Origin: Actinomycetota bacterium
Lineage (GTDB): Bacteria > Actinomycetota > Actinomycetes > Nanopelagicales > Nanopelagicaceae
Reading direction: 5' to 3'
Assembly (NCBI GenBank): GCA_947463725.1
Contig: CANHRM010000007.1
Coordinates: forward strand, 1 to 43,174
Length of the DNA: 43,174 nucleotides
Below are positions 17,433 to 25,757 of this stretch, piece after piece. The notes under the pieces were generated by a model. The model saw only the letters and a list, made by a program, of their open reading frames with translations. It did no database searches and was not told the DNA's origin. The position numbers were made by a program, and so were the translations under genes. Numbering within the stretch: position 1 is the first letter of the stretch; every line of letters begins with the position of its first letter.

Positions 17433-18092
17433 TTAAATACTGTCTAATTCCTTGCGTGAGCGGGTAGAAGATTTTCGATTTATAAAATTGTTCAATTCTT
17501 CTAAGGTAGTTATTCCTAAACTTCCAACTCTGCCAATAAGTACATGCAAGACCTCGACAGTAGCGAGGGCATCATCGAGTGCGCGGTGAGTGGGGCTCGA
17601 AGTCGTATTGAAGAAATCTGCAAGGGTGCCAAGTTTGCAGTTGACTACTTCATCTCGGGTCAAGACTTTGCGCGCGAACTTTGCAGTATCAATAATCATA
17701 AATTTGGGCCAACGGTAGTCGCAAGTAGTCGCCGCCGCTTTCAAGAAACTTAAATCAAACGGCGCATTGTGGGCCACAAACACGGTCTCATTCTCAGAAC
17801 CCAAAAATTCTAAAAGCATTGGAAAAACTTCAGAAATTCGTGGAGACGATGAAACCATTTCATCGGTTATGCCAGTAAGTGCGGTAATGAATTCAGGTAT
17901 GGGAGTTCCAGGATTTATAAAAGTTCGAAATTTGCCCAGCACTTCGCCACCGCGAACTTTCACAGCACCTATTTCCGTGATGTGCGCGCCTAATTGGGGT
18001 GCCCCACCTGATGTTTCGAGGTCGAGTACTACGAAAGTGGTCTTAGCCAATGGACGGCCCAAATCATCGATAGTTGCTTGCCAAGAATTCAT
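17433..18092 (-). CDS. DnaQ-like DEDDh 3'-5' exonuclease (Pol III epsilon family)
   Basis: Exonuclease domain protein with the full DEDDh set: D24 and E26 (VVLDLETSGG), D113 (HNAPFDLSFL), and H169 with D173 (HRALDDALATVEVL). Length is 219, a single domain with no UvrC-like or BRCT extension, so it is either a proofreading-type subunit or a stand-alone nuclease. It converges on trpD with 13 bp between stops. A TAGAAT box lies 9 nt before the ATG. Which polymerase, if any, it serves cannot be told. Confidence 0.88.
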   Translation of the reverse strand: MNSWQATIDDLGRPLAKTTFVVLDLETSGGAPQLGAHITEIGAVKVRGGEVLGKFRTFINPGTPIPEFITALTGITDEMVSSSPRISEVFPMLLEFLGSENETVFVAHNAPFDLSFLKAAATTCDYRWPKFMIIDTAKFARKVLTRDEVVNCKLGTLADFFNTTSSPTHRALDDALATVEVLHVLIGRVGSLGITTLEELNNFINRKSSTRSRKELDSI

Positions 18093-18101
18093 AATGAATT
18101 G

Positions 18102-18107
18102 ATTCTA
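18102..18107 (-). promoter_or_regulatory. -10 box for the DEDDh exonuclease gene
   Basis: TAGAAT on the minus strand lies 9 nt before the ATG at 18092, implying a leader of only 2-3 nt. It belongs to a divergent pair with the esterase promoter. Confidence 0.45.
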
Positions 18108-18137
18108 AATCCTCTATCTGACAGTGGGAAGCCGAGG

Positions 18138-18143
18138 TAGATT
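18138..18143 (+). promoter_or_regulatory. Leaderless-type -10 box for the esterase gene
   Basis: TAGATT is followed by exactly 6 nt and the ATG at 18150, with no ribosome-binding site. Confidence 0.6.
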
Positions 18144-18149
18144 TCGAAC

Positions 18150-18920
18150 ATGAGTGTTAACGGAGCCCCTGTTGGCCTACTGCAAGATTTTCAAGCTTTA
18201 GGCGATAAGAAGAATGGTCATATCGGCGTAGTGCTGGTTCACGGTTTTACTGGATCTCCTGCTGCTATGCGTCCGTGGGCTGAGTTTCTAAACGCTCGTG
18301 GCTACAGTGTTCGAGTTCCTCTACTACCTGGCCACGGAACTAAACCTGCAGATTTAAATCAAGTCGAGTGGCCTGAGTGGCCGGCAAAAGTAAGAGCGGA
18401 AATTACCGAGCTGAAGAAAACTTGCTCGCAAATATTTGTAACTGGCCTATCAATGGGCGGTGGGACAACCTTGAATGTGGCCGCGGATTTAGGTGATGAG
18501 TTAAGTGGAATTATTCTGGTCAATCCCATGATCCATGTGCGCGGCGTTTCACCAGCATTAGCTTTTGGAATATCGCGAATCGTTAAATTCGGCAAAAGCG
18601 TTGGTAACGATATAAAGCGCTCTGGCGTAACTGAATATAGCTATGACAAATTGCCATACCGTGGTATTTATCAATTGCTAACGATGTTGAAATTAACCCG
18701 TGCTGCACTGCCATCAGTCAAAGTCCCCATGCAGCTATTTCATAGTGTTGATGACCACACACTTCCTGTTTCCAATACTGAGATCATCATGCGCGAAGTT
18801 GGCTCGTCATCAAAGTCAAGAATTGAGCTGTTAAATAGTTTCCATGTGGCAACCCTTGATCACGACAGCGAGTTGATCTTCACTAATTCGGTGACATTTA
18901 TTGAGAGTTTAAGTAAGTAG
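18150..18920 (+). CDS. Alpha/beta hydrolase, carboxylesterase/monoacylglycerol lipase type
   Basis: Serine hydrolase similar to the Est30-type carboxylesterases. The oxyanion-hole motif LVHGFTGSPAAM is at about 29-40. The nucleophile is S101 in the elbow GLSMGG, an acid D201 or D202 lies in HSVDDHTLPV, and the base is H232 in NSFHVATLDHD. No signal peptide or membrane segment, so it is cytosolic. Length (256) fits. The stop codon shares a base with the next gene's GTG. The natural substrate is unknown; short- to medium-chain acyl esters are usual for the family. Confidence 0.88.
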   Translation: MSVNGAPVGLLQDFQALGDKKNGHIGVVLVHGFTGSPAAMRPWAEFLNARGYSVRVPLLPGHGTKPADLNQVEWPEWPAKVRAEITELKKTCSQIFVTGLSMGGGTTLNVAADLGDELSGIILVNPMIHVRGVSPALAFGISRIVKFGKSVGNDIKRSGVTEYSYDKLPYRGIYQLLTMLKLTRAALPSVKVPMQLFHSVDDHTLPVSNTEIIMREVGSSSKSRIELLNSFHVATLDHDSELIFTNSVTFIESLSK

Positions 18921-19405
18921 TGTCGGTAACGACGCTATTAGCAACCAAGCACGAGACGGCGATACTGCTTGAATTGTGGCAGTTATATCTGAAAGATCTG
19001 TCCGAGTTTCGTGATTTAACACCTCAACCAGATGGTCGATATCGAGATGATCGCGTGCGTACGTATCTTTCATATGAAGATCATTGGGCCTATTTGATCC
19101 GTAAAGAAGATGAAATTGCCGGATTCTCATTGGTGCGCAAATCAAAACCGGAAACCTTAGCCATCGGTGAATTCTTTATTCTGCCAAAGTTCAGACGATC
19201 CGGTGTTGGCAGAAGTGCGGTAGTTAAGTTATTGACAGAGTTCAAAGGTGATTGGGAGATCTCGTTTCAAAATGAGAATGCAGCTGGCGCTATTTTTTGG
19301 CGACACATAATTTCGGATTTGGGTTATGTTGCCGAAGAAGTCAGTACTGCTGTCATTGGTAGGCCAGATTTACCACACGATGTCTGGTTAAGTTTTACTT
19401 CTTAA
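18920..19405 (+). CDS. GNAT-family N-acetyltransferase
   Basis: Acetyl-CoA-dependent acetyltransferase fold. The acetyl-CoA pyrophosphate loop is FRRSGVGRSAV (about 91-101), preceded by the beta-4 strand IGEFFILPKF. The C-terminal part (NAAGAIFWRHIISDLGY) has the usual helix where AxxFW-like residues pack. The start is a GTG that overlaps the TAG of the esterase gene by one base, so the two are co-translated. The 3' end overlaps the convergent membrane-protein gene by 11 bp. Substrate unknown. Confidence 0.82.
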   Translation: MSVTTLLATKHETAILLELWQLYLKDLSEFRDLTPQPDGRYRDDRVRTYLSYEDHWAYLIRKEDEIAGFSLVRKSKPETLAIGEFFILPKFRRSGVGRSAVVKLLTEFKGDWEISFQNENAAGAIFWRHIISDLGYVAEEVSTAVIGRPDLPHDVWLSFTS

Positions 19406-19793
19406 TTTGGCCGCGAACATTTCGGTAGCCTAAGTAGGTGAAAACTATAACCGTAACTCCAAAAAAAACGTAAATACTTTTAGGTACCGAATGGGTGCCA
19501 AATAGAATATAAATATCTGGAATGAAATGAAAAATAATGGCCGCTATTCCATATGGCCAGGCTTTATGCCACTTCTTCTCAAGTCCAAAGATCACGAAGC
19601 GGGCAGTAGATAGTCCATAGGGGATAGCTACTGCTAGGTCGATAGCTAAATAAACCCAGGTATTGATGCCGTATTTTCCAAATACATCGTTGATGATGAC
19701 AGCCTTTATACATCCCCAAATTATTACAAGCACGATCCAGATACGTTCAACTAAATGTTGATGTCTAGTATTTTCCAGCCAGCTAATCTTCAT
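19395..19793 (-). CDS. Small membrane protein of unknown function
   Basis: I do not recognise this family. The 132-residue product has about four hydrophobic segments: 17-33 (IWIVLVIIWGCIKAVII), 45-68 (WVYLAIDLAVAIPYGLSTARFVIF), 80-98 (YGIAAIIFHFIPDIYILFG) and 104-122 (SIYVFFGVTVIVFTYLGY), with a basic C-terminus. Its ATG overlaps the stop of the upstream membrane acyltransferase (ATGA), so it is translated with it and may act with it. No catalytic motif is apparent. Confidence 0.7.
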   Translation of the reverse strand: MKISWLENTRHQHLVERIWIVLVIIWGCIKAVIINDVFGKYGINTWVYLAIDLAVAIPYGLSTARFVIFGLEKKWHKAWPYGIAAIIFHFIPDIYILFGTHSVPKSIYVFFGVTVIVFTYLGYRNVRGQIKK

Positions 19794-20845
19794 ACTAGTT
19801 TCTGCATCCTTCGGGACTTGTGTGAAAACAGGGACATAATTTTTCTCTCAATTTTCAAAAGCGAATAGCCAAGTAATATCGCAAAGAGTACAACAATGAT
19901 GTAGAGATAGTACTTATTCGTATCGGTGCCAAATTGCGCAATTGCAAGACCGCCAATGTGATCATGCACTAGATAAATGGGATAGCTAAGAGTCCCCGCA
20001 AAAGCAGCGCCTCGAATTGGGAAATTCGAAACATGTGCATTCCAAGTCAAACTCATCAAAATAAAGACCGCTGAAATCACTAAGACAATAATCAGGGCTG
20101 AGTGGCCAGGACCGCGATTTTCGTTCAGCCAACGCGTTTTCGCCATTCGAGAGTCTATTGCCCAAAGGTATGAGGCAATTAGTCCAAGGATGCGGAAAGG
20201 CGTAAAACCAAATTCACGTATTATATTGATAATCGCTCCACCAGTTATCAAGGCAAAAAAACCATTTAAATACCAAATGTGGAAAGTCGGAAGTCCAAGA
20301 AAGTACCAGGCACAGGCAATTACTGCCCAAGAGACAAATATTGTATTTAGATATTTTCCGAGACGTAATAATAAAATCAGCGATATCGCTAAGTAAAATT
20401 GTAATTGTCTTGCCATGAACCAATGGGCAGCGTCTAACCAGGAACTCCCAAGGGCAGTCGGAAACATGGTTAGATTGAAGTAGAGCTCTTGTGCGCCTGG
20501 TCCTGGTTTTTTCCAAAATCCAAATGATGAGATTGCAAAAATAATTAGTAAGGCTAACCAGTAAGTGGGGTACAGCCGTAAAAACCGTTTTGAAATGAAC
20601 TGGCGAAAGGTTAGGTCTCGCACTGACTGCGCCATGACAAAGCCACTAATCATGAAGAATAACTCGACGCCCAAGTATCCGTACTTAGCCCATTCGGAGA
20701 TTGGAGAGAATGAAACGTTAGGAGTGCGCCCTCTAGCTATTGCACTGTATAAGAAATGGAACGAGATCACTCCACATATCGCTAGAACGCGCAATAGATC
20801 AATGTAATCGAGGCGTTTTCGTTTCAAAGCGACAAGTTCACTCAT
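19790..20845 (-). CDS. Acyltransferase 3 family membrane protein (OafA/NodX-like)
   Basis: Integral membrane O-acyltransferase with about ten helices. The N-terminal signature R-x10-H is RLDYIDLLRVLAICGVISFHF, followed by GYLGVELFFMISGFVMAQS and the basic turn FRQFISKRFLRLYPTYW, all characteristic. Members acetylate or succinylate cell-surface sugars, antibiotics or lipids. There is no SGNH domain. Length is 351. It overlaps a GNAT gene upstream by 8 bp and a small membrane-protein gene downstream by 4 bp, forming a three-gene unit. Modification of an envelope glycan is the likeliest role; the target is unknown. Confidence 0.85.
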   Translation of the reverse strand: MSELVALKRKRLDYIDLLRVLAICGVISFHFLYSAIARGRTPNVSFSPISEWAKYGYLGVELFFMISGFVMAQSVRDLTFRQFISKRFLRLYPTYWLALLIIFAISSFGFWKKPGPGAQELYFNLTMFPTALGSSWLDAAHWFMARQLQFYLAISLILLLRLGKYLNTIFVSWAVIACAWYFLGLPTFHIWYLNGFFALITGGAIINIIREFGFTPFRILGLIASYLWAIDSRMAKTRWLNENRGPGHSALIIVLVISAVFILMSLTWNAHVSNFPIRGAAFAGTLSYPIYLVHDHIGGLAIAQFGTDTNKYYLYIIVVLFAILLGYSLLKIERKIMSLFSHKSRRMQKLV

Positions 20846-21335
20846 AGTTGAGAATTTTCTGCATCAAAACGAGAGTAAGTAAATTGCCATTCTTCCTCGC
20901 AACTTCTGGCATGCGTGCGGACTCAGTAAAACCAAACTTAGAATGTAGAGTTATCGAACCAAGGTTTTTGCTATCGATAGCGGCAACCATGACATGTCTG
21001 CCTTCGGAAATTGCGATAGAAATTAGTTCGGACAGAATTGCTTTACCGATTCCTTGAGAACGCAAATCAGAACGAACATGGACACTATGTTCAACGGTCT
21101 GGTTGTAGCCTTCGCCAAAACGGAAATTGCCATAAACTCCATAACCAGCGATCTGATCTGCAATAACTGCAACTAGTACTGGGAAACCATCGTTGATTTT
21201 GGCTTCAAACCAGCCGATTCGTTCTGATACAGGTACCGCATTTTCACGGTAAATCGCATCTGAATTGCTAATTACTTCATTGTAAATAGCAGTGATCGCT
21301 TCCAAATCTGAATGACTTGCTCTACGAATTTGCAT
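20838..21335 (-). CDS. GNAT acetyltransferase, phosphinothricin acetyltransferase-like
   Basis: GNAT protein of the Pat/YncA group: MQIRRASHSDLEAITAIYNEV at the start, GWFEAK near residue 47, VEHSVHVRSDLRSQGIGKAIL with the acetyl-CoA loop RSQGIGKA, and a C-terminal IDSKNLGSITLHSKFGF, which is typical. These enzymes N-acetylate small amino compounds such as methionine sulfoximine or other amino-acid analogues. Length is 165. It heads the three-gene unit with the membrane acyltransferase and has its own leaderless-type promoter. Confidence 0.85.
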   Translation of the reverse strand: MQIRRASHSDLEAITAIYNEVISNSDAIYRENAVPVSERIGWFEAKINDGFPVLVAVIADQIAGYGVYGNFRFGEGYNQTVEHSVHVRSDLRSQGIGKAILSELISIAISEGRHVMVAAIDSKNLGSITLHSKFGFTESARMPEVARKNGNLLTLVLMQKILNYE

Positions 21336-21341
21336 AAAGTG

Positions 21342-21347
21342 ATTCTA
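21342..21347 (-). promoter_or_regulatory. Leaderless-type -10 box for the GNAT-acyltransferase unit
   Basis: TAGAAT on the minus strand is followed by exactly 6 nt and the ATG at 21335. Confidence 0.6.
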
Positions 21348-21399
21348 GGGCGCGAACCTTAGTTCTCTTGCCTTCTACCTTTGATAGCCCACCTTTTGC

Positions 21400-21405
21400 T
21401 AGCCT
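21400..21405 (+). promoter_or_regulatory. Leaderless-type -10 box for the MFS gene at 21412
   Basis: TAGCCT is followed by exactly 6 nt and the ATG at 21412; no ribosome-binding site is present. Confidence 0.6.
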
Positions 21406-21411
21406 TGTGCA

Positions 21412-22575
21412 ATGCTAACAGAAGTCCAAAAACGAGCTCAACTTGCTGTAACTGCGACGTTTATTACTAACGGTCTGGTTGTTGGCGCATTCGTATCGAG
21501 AATTCCAGATATTAAAATTGCATTAGACATTTCAAAATCAACTCTCAGCTTGTGTCTGCTGGCCAGTGCCTTGGGTGTATTTGCAGCCTTACCAGTTGCT
21601 GGAAAATTGTGCGCTAAGCACGGAAGTTCGCCAGTAGCTTTTTATGGCTCATTAGCACTGGTGCTAACTTGGACTTTGCAAAGTTTTACATTTTTCGCAG
21701 TTTGGGCTTTCGCACTAAGTGCCTTTTTGGCTGGATATTCTTTAGCAACTCAAGATGTAGCAATGAACTCACACGCGGTCACTTTGGAACATCAGAGCTC
21801 TACTCGTTTAATGAGTGTGTTTCATGGCATGTTTTCGCTAGGCGGATTTAGCGGCGGGATAATTGGCGGTGTCTTTTCTCAACTCAATATCAGCTATAGG
21901 TTGCAGACAATCATAATTTGCGTCGCCATCACAGGGGTCGCATTAGCAGTGCGAAATTTGTGGTTACCCGGTTCAGTAGATATCCATGAGTTGGAACCAG
22001 GAACCAAAATGCACAGACCGGCAATAATCTGGCTTTTCGGAATATTTGGTTTGTGTTCAACTATCGGTGAAGGCGCAGTCGGTGACTGGGGTGGCGTGTT
22101 AACTCGCGAGACGTACGGCGCCTCACCATTTGTTAGCGCGATTCCTTACGTAGTTTTCTCAGCAACGATGATTACTGGCAGATTTTTGGGCGACAGATTT
22201 GCTACCAAATTCGGTGCAGCCAGGGTTCTAGCTAGCGGTGGATTAATCGCTTCGCTAGGCATGATCACGGGCCTATTTATCGATTCGACAGCAGGAACAA
22301 TATTCGGCTGGTTCTGGATGGGATCTGGATTATCAGTTGCAATCCCATTGCTTTTCAGTGCAGCCGGTTCACTAGCGAACGCTCGATTCGCTGGTCAAAT
22401 AGCACCTGCGCAAGCTGTTGCCATGGTTTCGGGTATTTCATACTTTGGTTTCATTGTGGGGCCACCTGTTATTGGCTTTATCTCTGATGCGACAACGCTG
22501 CGAACTGCAATGTTTTTGCCGGCAGTTCTAGCGCTAACAATCGTGGCTAGCGCAAGATTTGCCAGAAACGCGTAA
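21412..22575 (+). CDS. MFS transporter
   Basis: Twelve-helix major facilitator of 387 residues. The N-terminal half opens FITNGLVVGAFVSRIPDIKIALDIS and carries the loop between helices 2 and 3 as GKLCAKHGSS. The second half repeats the pattern with GRFLGDRFATKFGAARV between helices 8 and 9. The wording around FVSRIPDIK and GDWGGVLTRE recalls the small-molecule/sugar MFS group of actinobacteria and proteobacteria annotated YbjJ-like, an assignment I cannot verify. Substrate unknown. It is monocistronic and converges on a LysE-type gene. Confidence 0.88.
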   Translation: MLTEVQKRAQLAVTATFITNGLVVGAFVSRIPDIKIALDISKSTLSLCLLASALGVFAALPVAGKLCAKHGSSPVAFYGSLALVLTWTLQSFTFFAVWAFALSAFLAGYSLATQDVAMNSHAVTLEHQSSTRLMSVFHGMFSLGGFSGGIIGGVFSQLNISYRLQTIIICVAITGVALAVRNLWLPGSVDIHELEPGTKMHRPAIIWLFGIFGLCSTIGEGAVGDWGGVLTRETYGASPFVSAIPYVVFSATMITGRFLGDRFATKFGAARVLASGGLIASLGMITGLFIDSTAGTIFGWFWMGSGLSVAIPLLFSAAGSLANARFAGQIAPAQAVAMVSGISYFGFIVGPPVIGFISDATTLRTAMFLPAVLALTIVASARFARNA

Positions 22576-22590
22576 ATAGAAATGTTTCCT

Positions 22591-22608
22591 TTATCGTCCC
22601 GACGATAA
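22591..22608. terminator. Inverted repeat between convergent transporter genes
   Basis: TTATCGTC (22591-22598) and GACGATAA (22601-22608) form a perfect 8-bp inverted repeat with 2 nt between, starting at the TAA of the LysE-type gene. No clear U-tract follows on either strand, so termination is only a possibility. Confidence 0.3.
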
Positions 22609-23211
22609 CGCTAGTCCGATAGCAAGTCCCATAATGCCGATGGCAGAGATTGCAGTTAGAACGCGACGAACTTGTGGACGTTGTATATATAGGGCTGACT
22701 TATCTACCGTCCAAATTAAGAATAAATACCAGCTCGTCGAAACTAATGGCCAGATTAGTCCGAAGATAAAAATTCCCCAACCTAGCGAGAAATCTTGCGG
22801 AACGAACTGGGGGATGAAGGCAACTGCAAATACTGCAGCTTTAACATTTGTTAGATTGGTGAGAAGACCTAATCTAATAGCCGGCCAAGCCTTGACCTCG
22901 CCGGCTGATTTCAAGTCGAACTTTCCAAACTCATGGCGAAGTGCAAATAGGGTATTAATTGATAAATAAATAAGGAAGCACACACCTGACCATTTCAGAA
23001 TTGCATACGCTGTAAGTGAGGTGGCAAAGATTGCCGATAAACCGACTGCACTTAGAGTGCCCCAAGTAACTAAGCCGAGACTGTTTCCAAATAGTGAAAG
23101 CATTGCCGCTTTTGGACCACCCAAAATTGATTGACGTAAGATCATGGCAACACCTTGGCCTGGAACCATGGCTAGTAAGAACGTGGTGGCAACAAAGCCA
23201 GGGATATTCAT
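22591..23211 (-). CDS. LysE/RhtB-family amino-acid exporter
   Basis: Six-helix exporter of the LysE/RhtB superfamily. It opens with FVATTFLLAMVPGQGVAMILRQSILGGPKAAMLSLFGNSLG, matching the conserved PGP/PGQ and G-x-x-x-G-x2-G pattern. A later block reads LLTNLTNVKAAVFAVAFIPQFVP (family: NPK-type motif here TNVK). The ATG at 23211 gives 206 residues, the usual length. In-frame TTG codons at 23226 and 23217 are open; the -10 box is 7 nt from the latter. It is divergent from an MFS gene. Exported amino acid unknown. Confidence 0.85.
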   Translation of the reverse strand: MNIPGFVATTFLLAMVPGQGVAMILRQSILGGPKAAMLSLFGNSLGLVTWGTLSAVGLSAIFATSLTAYAILKWSGVCFLIYLSINTLFALRHEFGKFDLKSAGEVKAWPAIRLGLLTNLTNVKAAVFAVAFIPQFVPQDFSLGWGIFIFGLIWPLVSTSWYLFLIWTVDKSALYIQRPQVRRVLTAISAIGIMGLAIGLALSSGR

Positions 23212-23224
23212 GACCAACGAATGC

Positions 23225-23230
23225 AATTTA
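23225..23230 (-). promoter_or_regulatory. Possible -10 box for the LysE-type gene
   Basis: TAAATT on the minus strand is 7 nt from an in-frame TTG (23217) and 13 nt from the preferred ATG (23211). Either a leaderless TTG start or a 6-nt leader is possible. Confidence 0.35.
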
Positions 23231-23342
23231 TGCCCATCTCAATTAATCGCGCATTGCTTATGTTAGCGAATGACCAGATAGGCTACCTAAGTATTTCATT
23301 GATGTTAGTTAATACTTTGACGCTGATCAGGAGTGTGGTTCT

Positions 23343-24509
23343 ATGAAAAGCAAACTACGCACTGGATTTCCGATTTTTTTAGCTTCGCTGAATATGCGCG
23401 CTGGTTTGGTATTAATTAGCCCATTAATTCCCATCTTGAAAGTGCATTTTAATTTAAGCACTGCGGCAATCTCATTACTCGCAGGAATTCCTATCTTCTG
23501 TTTTGCGACAACCAGTCTATTGATGGGACAAGTGGCGAAATTGGGGGCGAGTAATCGAATCATTAAATGGGCTCTTACAGTTCTAGCGATTTCGCTTTTT
23601 GCGCGAACTTTTACTGGGTTAGTCGGTCTCTATCTATTCTCATTTGTTATGGGTATTTCTATTGCAGTGATGAACTACGAGATGCCAGCGTGGGTAAAAG
23701 AGCATGCGCCAAATGATGCTGGATTTATGACTGGCGTTTATACAACATTGATGGGAATCACAGCTGCCATCGCTATGGCTATAAGCGTACCGTTGGCTCA
23801 AATGAACTCTCTTGATTGGGAGATGGCAATGGTGCCATGGATAGGACTTGCGGTTGTAGTAGCTATCTATTGGTGGCGCAGGATGGAAACTGAAGTAACA
23901 ATTGAGGTCATCAAGCCAGTAAATTTTTGGCGTACGACCACTTTTAGAAATCCCATCGCTTGGGCGCTAGTTGCTTTCTTTGGAATTGAATCGATGGTGT
24001 ATTACGCAACCGCGACTTGGCTGCCCACTATCTTGCTAGTTAAAGATTTTTCATTACGTGGGGGAGCCGTCGCGGTTTCTATATCTGGCTTAGTTGGATC
24101 GTTGGTCGGATTAACGGTTCCTCATTACGTGGGCAAGTTCGCAGATAAACGAATCTTCCTTGTAGGTGCATCCTTACTAACAGCGCTGGCTTTTTTGGCA
24201 ATTTCATTTCAATCTGGCCCAATTGTCCTTCTGTGGTTATGCCTGGGAAATATCGGAATCTCAATTTGCTTCCCATTGTCATTAATGTTGGCCGGTACTA
24301 AGTCCAACTCACCTGAAGCAACACGAAATTTGTCCACCATGATGCAGTCAATTGGATACGTGTTATCTGCCATGGGGCCAGGATTACTTGGCTGGTTCTA
24401 CGAAAGTTTTGGAAATTGGAATACCGCGCTACTTGGAATCGTCGCTCTGACCATGATTCAGCTAGTCATGGGTTGGATAGTTGGAAAACCAACTCTAATT
24501 TCTAATTAA
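23343..24509 (+). CDS. MFS transporter, CynX/NimT-like
   Basis: Twelve-helix major facilitator of 388 residues. The first helix region FLASLNMRAGLVLISPLIPILKVHFNLS carries the N-x-R and P-L-P-x-L features of the cyanate/nitroimidazole (CynX/NimT) subfamily. Helices 2-3 are joined by MGQVAKLGASNRI and the second half has GKFADKRIFLVG. An AGGAG site 9 nt upstream supports the ATG at 23343, so unlike most neighbours this mRNA has a leader. Substrate unknown. A perfect AT-rich palindrome (TCTAATT-A-AATTAGA) spans the stop codon. Confidence 0.86.
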   Translation: MKSKLRTGFPIFLASLNMRAGLVLISPLIPILKVHFNLSTAAISLLAGIPIFCFATTSLLMGQVAKLGASNRIIKWALTVLAISLFARTFTGLVGLYLFSFVMGISIAVMNYEMPAWVKEHAPNDAGFMTGVYTTLMGITAAIAMAISVPLAQMNSLDWEMAMVPWIGLAVVVAIYWWRRMETEVTIEVIKPVNFWRTTTFRNPIAWALVAFFGIESMVYYATATWLPTILLVKDFSLRGGAVAVSISGLVGSLVGLTVPHYVGKFADKRIFLVGASLLTALAFLAISFQSGPIVLLWLCLGNIGISICFPLSLMLAGTKSNSPEATRNLSTMMQSIGYVLSAMGPGLLGWFYESFGNWNTALLGIVALTMIQLVMGWIVGKPTLISN

Positions 24510-24599
24510 ATTAGATCAGCACGGTATGTGTAGACCAAGTTCCGCATTTTTGATGTTGTTCGTATTGGGTCAAAATCAAGATACTTCAATGTGATGGAG

Positions 24600-24671
24600 T
24601 GGACGATACTGGGATCGAACCAGTGACCCCTTCCATGTCAAGGAAGTGCGCTACCGCTGCGCCAATCGTCC
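24600..24671 (-). tRNA. tRNA-Val (anticodon GAC)
   Basis: A full cloverleaf on the minus strand. The acceptor GGACGAT pairs with ATCGTCC, discriminator A. The D arm is GCGC-AGCGGTA-GCGC, the anticodon stem CTTCC/GGAAG encloses TTGACAT with GAC at the anticodon, and the T arm is ACTGG-TTCGATC-CCAGT. CCA is not encoded; the sequence after the discriminator is CTCC. It lies just downstream of the 11-gene carbohydrate operon on the same strand. Confidence 0.95.
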
Positions 24672-24717
24672 GTGGGTGCTGCGAATATTACCCCAAATAA
24701 TTGGCAGTTTGGAACCG

Positions 24718-25755
24718 TTAAAACTTAAGTAAAAGGGCCTTAGCAAGTGTTGGAGTTAGCCAATTCACGTAGGTTGCAGTGAAGTGCCATTGATCGAAAT
24801 AGACCAATTTGTTATCGATTATTGCGGGACACATATACGCATCGCATGCCCAGGAAACGGTATCGATGAAAATACCTTTTACGGCAACGGTCGCGGCCTG
24901 CTCGATTTTATTAATCGCATTGTTATCTGCTTTCGTACGAACCGAAGCGCAGATACTGATGGTAACTCCTGGTCTACTCACACAGTTTATTGAATCAGTA
25001 GTCATGCTGGGATTATTTCCGATCACAACCAATTTCTTGGTGTAAGAACTCAAAGTAGCCAAAGCCTTGGGAAACTCTTTTTCCCAAAGTGTCTCAGTAT
25101 CAAAATCGGACTTTTCTTCGTTAACAACAGCCGGCTTCCATTGATCGGTCACGATCAAAATATCTGGCTTGGCACTTTTAATCTTTGGGAGAACCATTTG
25201 TTGCCACTGCTGACATTCATTAAATGGTCGATTAAGTTGATAGGACCAAACAGGCGCCTCGATCAAGGGACAAGCAAGCTTGGCATATAGCTCAACTCGA
25301 TACCCATTCTTCTTTGCTATTGCATCAATGGCCGGCATCCACATTGATGCATGTGAGTCGCCGTAGAGAACAATGAGTTTATTTCCGTTGGGATCACCGC
25401 CAGGGCAAGCAGGAACTCGAGCTTCAGCGAAATCAACTGAACAAGGATTCGTCTCTTTTAACCATTCACTTTTATCAGTTCTGGCGCTAGTTAAGGCAGG
25501 CGTCAAATTCGCTGGCAATTTGGTAACTTTCATAGCCACCGAAATAGCTTCCGCGACTGGATCGGTAATTAACGTCTGTGTCTTAACCCAGATCAACTTC
25601 TTCTTAACTAGTTGGCAGGAGTACTTCTCTTTGGAAATTGTGGTTACCGAACCAGCCTTCGTACAACTGCCACCGGCTTTGTTGGTAGCGCCTTGCGCTG
25701 TCAGAGGATTGATGAACAAGAAGGCTAAAACTAAAACACTGGCGATCTTTTTCAT
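24718..25755 (-). CDS. Secreted SGNH-domain protein (split-off acyltransferase partner)
   Basis: Exported protein with a Sec signal peptide (about 1-22, IASVLVLAFLFINPLTAQGA). After it comes a small two-cysteine module (C31, C47, ending KKKLIWVK), then an SGNH hydrolase/acyltransferase domain with G132-D133-S134 (LYGDSHASMW) and the distal D321-x2-H324 (DQWHF). Such SGNH domains are normally fused to the C-terminus of OafA/YrhL-type membrane acyltransferases. Here the membrane part is a separate gene ending 2 bp upstream, so the two products probably act together on the outer face of the membrane. Length is 345. It is the last gene of the carbohydrate operon. Acetyl transfer to, or removal from, a glycan is the likely chemistry. 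Confidence 0.82.
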   Translation of the reverse strand: MKKIASVLVLAFLFINPLTAQGATNKAGGSCTKAGSVTTISKEKYSCQLVKKKLIWVKTQTLITDPVAEAISVAMKVTKLPANLTPALTSARTDKSEWLKETNPCSVDFAEARVPACPGGDPNGNKLIVLYGDSHASMWMPAIDAIAKKNGYRVELYAKLACPLIEAPVWSYQLNRPFNECQQWQQMVLPKIKSAKPDILIVTDQWKPAVVNEEKSDFDTETLWEKEFPKALATLSSYTKKLVVIGNNPSMTTDSINCVSRPGVTISICASVRTKADNNAINKIEQAATVAVKGIFIDTVSWACDAYMCPAIIDNKLVYFDQWHFTATYVNWLTPTLAKALLLKF

Positions 25756-25757
25756 GG

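Noticed and set aside
24503..24517. Palindrome TCTAATT-A-AATTAGA at the end of the CynX/NimT-like MFS gene as a terminator
   Set aside because: It is entirely A/T, lacks a GC stem and has no T-run after it, so it is more likely composition.
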